Shown one piece after another: positions 1-11,018 of a stretch of DNA of 64,000 nucleotides. The DNA is taken from contig CM017555.1 of NCBI GenBank assembly GCA_007844125.1, positions 21,721,669-21,785,668 on the forward strand, written 5' to 3'. Both the position numbers and the translations under genes were made by a program. This stretch comes from Sinonovacula constricta. Lineage: Eukaryota; Mollusca; Bivalvia; Cardiida; Solecurtidae. The first letter of the stretch is position 1, and each line of letters opens with the position of its first letter. The notes under the pieces are model-generated. The model had not been told where the DNA came from, did no database searches, and saw nothing but the letters and a program-made list of their open reading frames with translations.

Positions 1-120
1 AATATTAAATCAATATTCGTGTTATTCAGATTGTGTTTGTTTAAAAATTCATATGGACCATGACAGCAGAACAAATTTGCATCCTTATAACTACTTTGTA
101 CAAACCCTTTTATGAGAGAC

Positions 121-240
121 GGTCTTCTAGTTGACCTGCCGGTACCTGTGTTTCTATCCAGACATTTGACTGGGGTCTTCATCCACAAAGCGGTTTCTCT
201 CCATTAAGACCATAATTAATATAATCTGTAGGCCAGACTA
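121..240 (+). mobile_element. SINE family A body fragment
   Basis: CTATCCAGACATTTGACTGG and GGTCTTCATCCACAAAGC match the family A body. The tRNA-like head is absent. Confidence 0.5.
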
Positions 241-3224
241 GTTGCTGGTTGGTTCAACATCCCCAAATACTTCAGGTTATCAGATTTTAAGACCAGATTT
301 TACAAATTTACCCAAAGGAAGTAAAAAAAAAATTGCTTCATATAAATATCAAAGTAAACAAGAAGTTGCAGTCAGTTTTCACAAGGAAGCTAGTTATCTA
401 AAGATTGTTGATCAACGAATGAAAATTGTACTAACTTAAAGGAGCAAACATAGATACATACATATAGAATAATTATATGACTTACAAATGTTAATAAAGA
501 ATAACAAATATACCCACAAAAATGATGATGGTCACAAGAATGAAAGTTATTGTCAAATAGTTCCAAATATATTGAAAGGACAAGTTTTCACACACAAATT
601 ATAAAATGTTTAATACCATTCATGTATTTAAATAACAGGGAAAGAGACACTCAAAATTTATCACACAACTTTAGTCCTGGGGATTTCATTAGTAACAAAA
701 ACACCAGATTTTCACCCCACACAAGAGTTCAATTATACCCAGGTGTTAGTGGAAGGTCGGTCCCCTTTAGTCATCATTCAGGACAAAACAGCCAGTTTTA
801 ATGCAGTATTTAACAGAGGAATCAACAATCAGTAACTCATGAAATAGCTAGTTTCATTAGTCATTAAGTCTCATTGTCATCGTCTTCTTTCCAATAATGA
901 ATAATGCACATTAGAAAAGGTACAAAAACTGAACGTGGTGTTACTATAATAACCAACATTTAATGTTAATGAATAGAATAAAACGCTTTTAATTCACACA
1001 CGAAAAGTGTCCTATAATAATTGTACTTTTTTAGGTCCTGTCATTTGCCATTAAACACTAACTAAATCAACATTAAGCAACTCACAAATATCCAACCCAC
1101 ATAACCAGTCTTCTTTTTTTTTCCTACTTCCTAACAAAGATCACTAGATGAACACTGACTGCAACTTAACACTATCAGCCTGTTGCTTATGGTACAGTAC
1201 AACCTGTGTGTAATGAAAGGGTAAAGCTTCTGACCAGAGCGGATCTTGCTGTAGTGGTGGTGTTCCAGAAATAAAAGTGGTGTTCCTGGATTGATGACCA
1301 CCACCTCACCTGTTGTGGTCAGCCTTCACATTATTTTGATTAGGTCCAGGTTTGGTGTAGTATACAGGCCAACATTTGTAAATTAAAAGCATTGCAAGCA
1401 CTGTAGTATTCACAGCTTTGGAAAAGTAGACAAATTTTAAGACAATGACAACCAGTTAGTATTCACTGCCATATATTTTTGTGTTACACCAAGATAAACC
1501 CTATTTTTTCAAACTATACAACTCTACTTTCATTGTAATGATCAACTGCAGATAGTTAGAGTCCTGAACCAAGAGCAGATGACCTATTTTACCTAGGGAG
1601 AATAGGTCACTGTCGACATAACATTATGCTGGTTAAATCTACATTGCATTTGGAGTATCTGGATTTTCTTGTGAATTCTGTAGTGTTGGTTATTCATAAA
1701 TTTGTAGTTTAGTTAGTGTTGCATTTTACAATCATATATGCATTTAGTAATATTTAAATCATGCTGGATCAAAAAAATGTAAACATTTTATGGTGTTTTT
1801 TCTGCTAAAGCTTTTTAACTGTGTGACTCTGTCTTTTATTTTAGATCACCTCAAGGAATGTTGAACTACTTTTTGGTCACACTATAGTAATGCTTTTAAG
1901 GTGAAGCAAATGTAATAGAAAATATGCAGAATTTAAAAAATTAACAAAACTGATGTGTTGTATACTTTAGTGAAGACATGTATGCCAAATTTTAAGAAAA
2001 TTCTCCATCCAAATTTGAATTTATGGATATTTTTGTCTTCTAAAATTGGTGTCATCCATGGTCTGTCTTTGGTAGTTCAGATGTTTTTAACTCACAACAT
2101 CTCAGTATAAAGTTAGTGATCAATCTTGATGAACCAGTTCTAAATATCTAGAGTTATGTGAAGTCCAAAGATGAGTGGTGCAATCTGGGTTTAGATTTAG
2201 ATCGCATGGGTGTAGTGTCTGACGAAATTACTGGGTGTATTTTGGCTGCTTCTGTTAGTTCCTATGAGCATACATTTAAGACCTAATTTTAGATACAATG
2301 TGATAATATAGAAAGTATTGTTTAATAAAATAGTTTCTATTACTGGATGTAAGTGACAGTGTTGTAAATTTTGTCCCAATTTACAAACTCTATTTTTAGA
2401 ACAGGTGTTTTTGCAGCTGAAGGCATGCCTACTTTATAATGCACTATGCATTTGTTTTAATGCGGAATAATTTTAAGTGACCATTATTTGCATACCTTGA
2501 AGCACATACAGGGTTAAACTTACACCACCTATACATCATTTTTCAGCACTTTGAGTTTGATTAGGAAGAGCCCATAAAAATGTAAAAAATGTCTGGGTAG
2601 AACCACAGGTACATTGCTGGTCAGCTAAAGAACTCAAACTCATGGGATCAGATGTCAAGGCGACAGAGGTGTGACAAGTTTGTGAATCTTCCCCTAGATC
2701 ATATGTGCAACCCTTGTACTATAGTAACTTCTATAGTTTTAATTGTAACACAGGCTGCTCAGATGACGATTATGCTAAAAACATGTTGACTTTTGTGACC
2801 TATTCACTCCACCATGACTGAGCCACTTGCTGGACCACTTGCTGGGGATAGGTAGATCTAACCTTGAACATGCTATTACCTTAATTGCTAACAGGTGGAA
2901 ATACAGAAAGATATTAATTGAAGGCTAATTAACATGTCAGTTACTGTAGCCAAAGGTTTCACCAGTACAATGAGCAACTGCATGTACAACAGTCCAACTC
3001 TAGAGGTTGAGAAAATTTTAGAATGGATTATTTAATTAGTTTTTAAACAAATGTATATAATTTAAGAGTACAAACATGTTCTTTTGTTTTGTTTGTTACG
3101 TAGAACATCTAAATTTTGGATTACATGACGTGTTGTTTTGCACAATTTGAATGCTTCACCCATGTGAGAAAACACATGTGATGAGATCAAGTCTGGTTCT
3201 ATTCTCCTTCAGTATGATTGCATA
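241..3224. other. AT-rich non-coding stretch
   Basis: Apart from the repeat at 1440-1800 and a SINE body fragment near 2590, nothing recognisable was found. The ORFs here (65, 83 and 60 residues) show no family motif or splice-supported context. Confidence 0.5.
1440..1800 (+). repeat. Dispersed repeat, copy 1 of a diverged pair
   Basis: Similar in order and orientation to 20580-20960. Shared phrases include AACTATACAACTC-ACTTTCA, TTTAGTTAGTGTTGCATTTT (versus TTCATTTAGTGTTGCTTTTT) and a following TTTTGCATCA/ATATGCATTT. Identity looks moderate, with indels. Confidence 0.5.
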
Positions 3225-3475
3225 TTACTCACAAACCAATAGTCCAGAGGTAGGACACAAGACTCTGAATCACAGGGTCCATGGTTTGAACCTTGATTCC
3301 CGGGTTATTTGGGTCATGTATATGACTTTCTTGTGCCATATGTTCAGCTGCAGATATTGGATTTACAAATATTTTCAATGACCTGGGGGTAAAACTATGA
3401 AATTGGCTGAATGAGCATGCTGGCATAAATGTAGACTGTAAATCAGACCTTTACTTTTACCTTTACCTTCAAGCA
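3225..3475 (+). mobile_element. Probable SINE with CCTTTACTTTTACC tail
   Basis: It has a B-box-like GGTTTGAACC, then GGGTCATGTATATGAC, CTGGCATAAATGTAGACTG and a tail CCTTTACTTTTACCTTTACC. The A-box is not clear. Confidence 0.45.
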
Positions 3476-3477
3476 GG

Positions 3478-3600
3478 CTCTTGCAGCTCATGGCACCAAA
3501 TGCAACAAGAGCAGAAACGTGAGCCTCCAACTGGATTAAAACCACAGACCTCCCCTATACTTGCTGGTCACTCTACCAACTGAGCTAGACAGGCTCTGTG
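3478..3600 (-). mobile_element. tRNA-derived SINE head, fourth family
   Basis: The minus strand reads GCCTGTCTAGCTCAGTTGGT and AGAGTG (A-box), then GTGGTTTTAATCCAGTTGG (B-box). The tRNA resemblance is strong, but no acceptor stem or anticodon stem can be drawn. Confidence 0.65.
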
Positions 3601-4397
3601 AACAAACTACCTGCTCACCTCAAGGGCTGGACAGAGTGAATAAAACCAACTAGAAGAGGCTTTCCAAGAGATTTAACAATGCCACTAGGAAATGCTATTA
3701 ACTTATTTATGTTATAATAAGAAACTCAAGGCCTCTACGAGAAAGTTTACTTTACAGCAAGAAAGCCTGTGGCATCTCTTAACAGACAATGAGTGATAGC
3801 ATTTTAAGTGGTTAACACTTATGGTCAAGTTTCTGTGAATCACCCTTTATACCTATTATTGAGAAAGTATAACCAGAGCTAATTCAGCTAAGTGTGTTAA
3901 TTTAAGGAAAGTATTATGTAAGAAACAAGTGGCCTTGAGAAAAAAATACAGCAATAAACAGCTTGATAACTTACAAATATGTAACTTTGGGTATGTTTGA
4001 AAATGGTTGTGATTGATGTTAAAAAGAAGTTACCAACAGGGACATTGCAAACTGGGACATTGCTAACTGGAACATTGTGGAAGTGGCTTTGCAGTTTGGA
4101 AAGAATTATACTAATGTCAAAACGTCATCTGACAAGAAACAAAAGCATTAAGGTGGGTCATCCAGTCCTTGAACAACCATGAAAAAATGAGGAGCATCTG
4201 GCTTTGACACTAAAAATTTGTGCAGGTGGTCCAAAGTTTTTTGATGAACAGGTGGAATGACTTAGCAGATTTTCAATAAGCTAGATTGACTGGCTTACTT
4301 ACTGCAGTCTTTGAAAGAATATATATTAGCCTAGGACCAACATTAGTTTGATAACTTGATCATCCAAGGAAACTTAAACAAAACAATATGTTGTGAG

Positions 4398-4630
4398 TGT
4401 CCATGGTCTTATGGTTAAGACGTTGGACTCCGGATCGAAGGGTCCCAGGTTCGAACCCCAAAACTGACCATGTGATGTTAGTCCTTGATCAAGACTATTT
4501 ACTGCACATTGCTCCAGGTACTCAGTACCTGAGTACTGGTTCTTCCCAGGAAGTAGACAGTCATAAGGGATTAATATAAGTTGAAAGAACTTGTTTCTCA
4601 ATAGAATATAAATAAATAGGTTTAAACAAA
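4398..4630 (+). mobile_element. tRNA-derived SINE, third family
   Basis: The head carries ATGGTCTTATGGTTAAGACG (A-box like) and CCCAGGTTCGAACCCC (B-box). The ends do not pair as a tRNA acceptor stem, so this is not a tRNA gene. The body includes a TACTCAGTACCTGAGTACTG palindrome and ends AATAAATAGGTTTAAACAAAC. Confidence 0.7.
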
Positions 4631-5119
4631 CAATATGTTTAATATTTGTCTATCATAGCCGGTTATTAAATTCACATCCTCCCGCTCTATAGGCCATAAA
4701 CAACAGTAACTGCTCAATCAAGGAAGGATTGAAATCCCTTTGATTAAAAAGTCAAATTCCGAATTCAAAGAATAATGGTATGTTGAAGAAATCCCAATGC
4801 CTTTTAAACACTGAAAGGAGGTAAGGTAGAATCTTTAGGTCAATAAAACACCATTTATATGTAAGTTCAGACCAAGCCAATTGTCTTGTTGGTCACTTTG
4901 TTAGACACTTGACTGACATGAACTTTATGGTTTTGTGACTCATATCCTATGTTAAACAGGACATAACCTTCACCTTTGCAGTTAACAGAACGTAGTCTAC
5001 ATTAGTCACAAAATGTGTAACTATTTCCTGTGAATATTTCAAATGAAACCATCAGCAAGTAGCTTGTCCTTGAACTCAGTTCATGACCATTGTTTGTTTT
5101 TATTTTTTAAATAAACACA

Positions 5120-5290
5120 GCGCCCAATTATTGTCATTGGAGCAACATCCAGCTATTTCGGTGGAGAAAGATCCCAGACAAATGTTTGAGCAGAGCCACT
5201 GGCTCACAACAGGTCAGCAGGAAAACCTCCACACATGAAATCCCTAACCCTAAGTGGGATTCAAATCTACATGGTGAGAGATTAAGCAGT
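5120..5290 (-). mobile_element. SINE family A copy
   Basis: Plus-strand reading: GCAACATCCAGCTATTTCGG, CCCAGACAAATGTTTGAGC, CACAACAGGTCAGCAGG. It is followed at 5285-5370 by short direct repeats of AGCAACTAAGCAGTCAGGGG type. Confidence 0.55.
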
Positions 5291-6119
5291 CAGAGAAGCC
5301 AGCAACTCAGCAATCAGAGGAGTTCCAAGTCAGCAACTAAGCAGTCAGGGGAGTAACAAGCCAGCAACTAAGCTGTGCACAAGTGAGCAATTTCTTCATA
5401 CACCTAAGACATGGTAAATACATGGCTTAATACAATCTCATTAAACATGGTATACAGGAAAAAGTATAAACATACATTTTGTAAATATATGCGAACTGCC
5501 TAAAGGTAAAATCATTAAACTTAGTGACTGAAAAGACTGTCCTTCAATAAATCAATGAAAGTTAGTAAAACTTACATGTGCATGTCACCAGTTTTGTACA
5601 GTTTCAATAATATTAATGAAAGAATATCCTTTTACCTTTTGCATTTATCAGTTTAAAAAAGACTTCATTAATTTCATTAATTCTGTAAAAAATAAAATAT
5701 CACAAGACCTTTCAGATTACAGAGTATGTATAAACCCACACTATGGACCATTCGCAAATTGTACATAACTCCTTCCATTATTGATAGTTTAACAGTTTCA
5801 TATATAGGTCAAGTGCTAACAAACAGTATCCCAAACCCAAAGTTCATTTAACAAGTAGGTCACCCATTCACCACATGGTTTATACTTACACCTATTGGAT
5901 AAACTGGCTTGATTGACAGTAATAGTAGTATATAGTAGTACATGGTATATTGGTGAAAGAAGACCCAGAGGAATATATCTACCTGGAACTATTGATGCTT
6001 TCAAGAACAGCTGGAAGACTTTTTTCATGAAGTTTTTGCTTGTTTGGGACTCAAACGGCCAATAGACATGAGTAATTGAAACATCCTGAGCTAAAAGTAC
6101 AGAAATTTAGGGCCACTAG

Positions 6120-6310
6120 CAGACTTGGTGAAGAGTCCTCTGACTTCTGACCTCTCGACCTCTCACACTGTATGGGTCACAAGATGGGACAAAGGACTTA
6201 ATGTGAGAATGTCTTCCAGCTGATCTGCAGTGCTTCAGAGGTTTATTCTAGACATTTATTTGGGGTCATCTTTCCTGAAAATAGCTGGATGTTGCTATAA
6301 TAACCATAAT
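6120..6310 (+). mobile_element. SINE family A copy
   Basis: TGTCTTCCAGCTGATCTGC, ATTCTAGACATTTATTTGGG and AATAGCTGGATGTTGC match the family A body in plus orientation. The head is diverged. Confidence 0.6.
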
Positions 6311-8197
6311 GGTGTCACTTTGATGTTGTTGTTTTTAAATTAAAACCCCCCAATTTTTTTGTTTCTTAAAATGGTAATTAATCCACCTTTGAGTTTCATT
6401 TAACGTTATAGATCATGTGTAATACTTCCTTCTAATACTGAGCTATGAAATAATCAATCAATATACAAAGTATGGTAGAGTTAACCCATAAAGACAATTG
6501 ATGTACAAAATATAAAATAATCAATTTTATGTACAAAGCATCTGCTTTCATATGCATGAATTCTTCAGCATACAGTGGGCATCACACATACAAAATAGTG
6601 AAACAGCTCTACTCTTGGTCTGGAAACATAAACAGAAGGAGGCTGGACTATCTTTCTGTAGGATTGCCAGGGAGTCTGGACAGGTAGGAAAGATTTGTGG
6701 TAGAGATTATGCACCCTAGAGAACCAACTAATAATTGAAGCTAATTAAGTCTGATTAGGTCCCCTGGCCAGGGGTATTGGCCAGTATACAAAGTGATCCC
6801 ACTGGAGCAGCAATGGTCGGGTCATTGATGGAAAATGGTTATACAATATCAGATTGTTGGCATTTGTTGCACTCCAAGACCAGGGTTGTAATTGATCAGA
6901 CTAGATTAAGCAATCAAAGCAATAATCAAGAAGTGCAAGTGGTGTTGTTTCCATAACAAAAAGCACCATTATAAACAGATTTAAAAGAACACAAATAAAA
7001 TCATCAACACCTTTGGTTTTGAATGAAAAGAAAATGTCCTTTAACACACAAAAATATTAGAATAGTGAGTGTTCAACTGTCAATTTAGCAGGCAAAAGCA
7101 GCAGCATATACATCGAGAAATAAATACATGGCTGACCTATGTCCAAATACTGTAACATCACATCCAGGCTTCACTGCAAAGACCAAGGTGCTGTGTTCTT
7201 GTGTTACAGGTTTATTAAAAAACTTTAAAGTTCATGTAGTTCAATATTAACATACATCTCACATCTAGTTATAACATGCTAAATAACATATTAACATTTA
7301 AACCATGGCTATCAAAAGTGGCATTTCTAGACTGTGCTTTTATATGCATGTCTGCACAGCTATCATACAGTAACAAATCAGAGGTCCAGATAAGAGAAGA
7401 AAATCTGTTACTTTATATCCTATAATCTCTTACAAACTGTCTATGCTTTTTGATTGCCTCCATCTGACTATTCTAACAGAAACCATGCATAGTTTGGTTG
7501 ATAATTATACAGTATACAAAATCACCATGCAAAAAACCCCAACAACTTCCTCATCATATACATATATATACCCTAATCCCTTCAGCAACCCATCCCTCCT
7601 TTCCATTCATCTCTACCTCCAGCTATCTATCCCTTCCTCCATCCATCCATCAATCCATCCATCTATATGCCTATCTACCCTCCATCATGCTTTTCAACCT
7701 GTCAATCAATTTGTCTGTCAATCAGTCTGTCTGTCAATCAGCTTGTCTGTCAATCTCTTTTACTTCTCATCTGTTTATCTGGCTATTCATTAGGTATAAT
7801 AATTGTAGGGAAGAAAAACTGCAAATTATAAAACAAGCTGTCAATCAACTCTAGCTGTCAAATGATGTCCTAATAGTGACAGATGTAGCAATGAAGTGAT
7901 ACTGACCCAGTTGTAAGACTAGTCATTATGCATCTACATGCTGACTAGAACCTTTGTTTGTCATGTTTTATATCTTCCATAACCATTTAGTCATTCAGTC
8001 ATACATTTCCATCTATTTTAAGCTGCAAAAAAATTAAGTTGGTCATTATCTAATGTTTTCATAACCAACTAGTCATTCAGTCATGCATTTCCATCTATTT
8101 CAAGCTGCGAAAAAAAAAAATAAAGATTAGAAGTCATGTAAATATCAATTTAAATTTAATTTTGACATCCTTTGACTGTCTAAGATAAACATTTTAA
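6311..8197. other. Non-coding stretch with simple repeats
   Basis: It holds the ATCC/GTCAATCA simple repeat and a local duplication: ATTTAGTCATTCAGTCAT and ACTAGTCATTCAGTCATGC near 7986 and 8067, each followed by a TTTCCATCTATTT phrase. No gene was recognised. Confidence 0.5.
7600..7775 (+). repeat. (ATCC)n and (GTCTGTCAATCA)n simple repeats
   Basis: TCCATCCATCAATCCATCC is followed by several CTGTCAATCAG-type units. The overlapping 116- and 118-residue ORFs here are repeat artefacts rich in Ser, Pro and Leu. Confidence 0.85.
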
Positions 8198-9404
8198 CAA
8201 GAGGGCCATGATGGCCCTATATCGCTCACTTGAGTGCTGTAGACATTAAGCCATTATGGCTATGCTTTTTGACAGATCAAAATTCTTTGAATGATCTTGA
8301 TACATGGCCACCAAAGGAATACACAAACCTTGAGTTCTTGTGGTTTCTGACAAGAAATGTTTTTAGAAAAAAGTTTTCCTATATAGCCATATTAGGAAAA
8401 TGGCTACACCCTTGGTGTTCATGTTATTTGATGGATCAAAACATTTTTAATAATCTTGACACAGGACCACCCAAGAAACATATATACCAAATATCAAAGC
8501 CCTGGCTCTTATAGTTTCTGACAAGAGGATTTTCAAATTTTCTTATATAGCCATACATGGCAAATGACTGCACCCCTGGCAGCCAAGCTATCTGACGAAT
8601 CAGAATTATTTGGACAATCTTGATACAGGGCCACCTAAAGAACATGTATATCAACTATGAAGTCTCAAGCTCTTGTAGATTCTGACAAGAATATTTTTAA
8701 GTTTTCCTATACAGCCTTATATGGCAAATGGCCACTTCCCTGGCAGTCATGTTTTTTGACAGATTAGAGTTATTTGAACAATCATCTCTGGCATCCATGT
8801 TTTTTCACGGATTAGAATTATTTAAACAATCTTGATACAGGGCCACCCAAGGAACATGTATACAAAATATCAAGGCTCTAGCTCTTTCAGCTTCCGACAA
8901 GAAAGTTTATCAAGTTTTCCCATACAGCCAAAAATGGAAAAAAGCCATGCCCCTGGTGTACATTTTTTTTTGATGGATCAAAATTCTTTAATAATCTTGA
9001 TACATGCAGTAACATGTGTACTAAATATCAAGGCTCTAGCTCTTGCAGTTTCTGGCAAGAAGATCTATAGCCACATAAGAAAACTAGCCACACCCCTGGC
9101 AGCCATATTTTTTGACAAAGAACATGTATACCAAATATGAAGACTCTAGCTCTTGCAGCTTCTGACAAGAAGATTTTTTAAGTTTTCATATATAGCCATA
9201 TACGAAAAATGGCCAAGCCCCTGGTGCCCAAGTTTATTTGAAGATCAAAATTATTTGAAAAACTTTTAGTTTCCCCTGGCTATTTAAGCTTCTGATAAAG
9301 TTTGGCTGAATTTGGACCAGTGGTTTGAAAATGTTGACAGAAGAGTGACACCAGATGCTAGACAAAGGACGGCTTATGAGCACATGCCCAAGTGAGCTAA
9401 AAAC
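8198..9404 (-). mobile_element. Satellite-bearing hairpin-ended element, second subfamily
   Basis: Same ends as the element at 25.2 kb: CAAGAGGGCCATGATGGCCC on the left (hairpin 8203-8217), then ATCGCTCACTTGA, and AAGTGAGCTAAAAAC on the right. The core is different: diverged units of roughly 160-210 bp, each with a GCCACC-AAGGAACATGTATA phrase, CTCTTGCAGTTTCTGACAAG and a CCCCTGGC phrase. Different cores in matching ends suggest core exchange. Confidence 0.75.
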
Positions 9405-9527
9405 TCAGAATAATCAATCTAGATTACTGTAAGGTTATTAGCTATAGCTATATATGCAGGTCATTAAGATAGCGATTGGAAAACCTTCCAACTAAAAACA
9501 TAATAAAGAATGCAAAATGTTAAAGGT

Positions 9528-9870
9528 TAATGTGACCTTGACCTTCGTATCACTGACCCCAAATCCAAAAGGGGTCATCTACTCATCATGATCACTGTCC
9601 ATACCAAGTTTAAAGATTGTGGGCTTATACATTCTCTAGATATAGGTCAGAAACTAAAATCTTCATCAAGGTCACTGTGATCTTGATCTTTGCTCAACTG
9701 ACACCCAAATCAATAGGGGTCATTTTGTCATCATGGTCAATATACCTACCAAGTTTGGAGAAAACTGGACTCAGGCATTCACTAGATTGACTGGTGTACG
9801 TGTAGTCTCACCAACAGACCGATCAACACCCATCTGCAAAACAATATACCACCTCTTCTTTGAAGGGCAT
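9528..9870 (+). repeat. Two-unit 145-bp repeat beginning GTGACCTTGACC
   Basis: Two diverged units start at 9531 (TGTGACCTTGACCTT) and 9676 (TGTGATCTTGATCTT). Each includes CAAAT-CAA-AGGGGTCAT and TACCAAGTTT. The tail is a CACCAACAGACCGATCAAC stretch and ends CTCTTCTTTGAAGGGCAT. It resembles the old, widespread bivalve satellite-type repeats of similar unit length; the exact family was not checked. Confidence 0.65.
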
Positions 9871-10582
9871 GAAAATGCATTATTGCCCTGATAAAACCAA
9901 ACTGCAGATTTGACTGATATAGAGTAAACAACACATCAGTCTAATCTGTCAAACATAATAATGCAATCTGACAGTGACTGACGCTGCTACATGTTTAATC
10001 ATAATTGGGATGCCAGAAATAATTAACAGTCCCAATGTTGGACAATGCTGAAGATGCATAATGATCTGCACTTGATGTTTACTTATTCATAATAATAATG
10101 TTTTATTAGAGACCACTCCATAATAACATCACTTAACACTATCAAGTCAACTAGTACTCCATTATTAAAGCAACTTGGTAATATTTTTTTTCCTCTTAAA
10201 TATCGGGTTCAACAAGCAAAACTTCATTAAAACTCTAATTATTGGAATAAGATACTAACATGAGAATAGTAAAGAATGAACAGTTAGCTCTTTTTAAACA
10301 ATGAAAACCATGTAACCAATTAATTTTGAGATCACCTTATCTCATCATCCGGGGTATCCGCACTGATGTTGGTATCTATTTTTAGTGGTTAAATCCCCAT
10401 TACTCTTATTTATAGACTTATAAAGAATGTACATTTTTAAAAATTTATTTCACGATTTGTACTGTTTTACAATTAAGGTTATCTTCACAGCTGTCTTTTC
10501 TTAGTCTTGAGGTTTTTTTTGCTAAAATTATGCCACAATTCCTCCAAACACTCGTAAGATAATGTAATTTGCATTTGGTAAG

Positions 10583-11018
10583 GGAAAATTCATCGTCGGC
10601 AACCACAGTATTTTCTTCCGTTACACTCCATACATACCGTGGGAAATTTGACTAGCAAAATCTCGTTTTCATGAATATGCATGAGGCAGGGGAGACCAAT
10701 CTTCGTCCAATGAAATCGCATGTTACAATAAAATACTCTTCAATTTCAATGACGTCATACTGGGATTTTCTTACTAAAAATAGAAACCAACGCACATGTT
10801 TACTCATGGAGGTCGCCATTTTGAACGGTAAACCGAACCTTAGTCATAAAACGTAATTTCATTGGCTAGTTGTCCGTGGTGGTTTCCTTATGGCACCAAT
10901 GAAACTGCCTCATTAATTATTCATGACTACGAGATTTTCTTAGCCAATTGTCCCACGGGTACATAACGCAGCATAGCGGAGTAATGTAACGGGGGATAAC
11001 CGACGATGGGGAAAATTG
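10583..11018. mobile_element. Large fold-back element with CRE-like centre
   Basis: Two imperfect inverted arms of about 150-170 bases face each other (left about 10583-10730, right about 10849-11018). Matching landmarks read inward from each end are CATCGTCGG, CCGTTACA, CCGTGGGA, AAAATCTCGT, TCATGAAT, ATGAGGCAG and CCAATGAAAT. The spacer holds a perfect TGACGTCA (about 10750) and GCCATTTTGAA. The arms carry several CCAAT boxes. It looks like a fold-back MITE; no coding capacity is seen. Confidence 0.75.

Noticed and set aside
3540..3597. A possible minus-strand tRNA gene with TAGCTCAGTTGGTAGAG
   Set aside because: The B-box is degenerate (GGTTTTAATCC) and no acceptor or anticodon stem fits, so it was assigned to a SINE head.
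4398..4475. A possible tRNA gene
   Set aside because: The A- and B-boxes are present, but the 5' and 3' ends do not pair and a SINE body and tail follow. A SINE is the better reading.
7443..7854. Two overlapping plus-strand ORFs of 116 and 118 residues, the longest but one in the window
   Set aside because: They are translations of ATCC and GTCTGTCAATCA simple repeats, with biased Ser/Pro/Leu/Ile content and no splice or promoter support.
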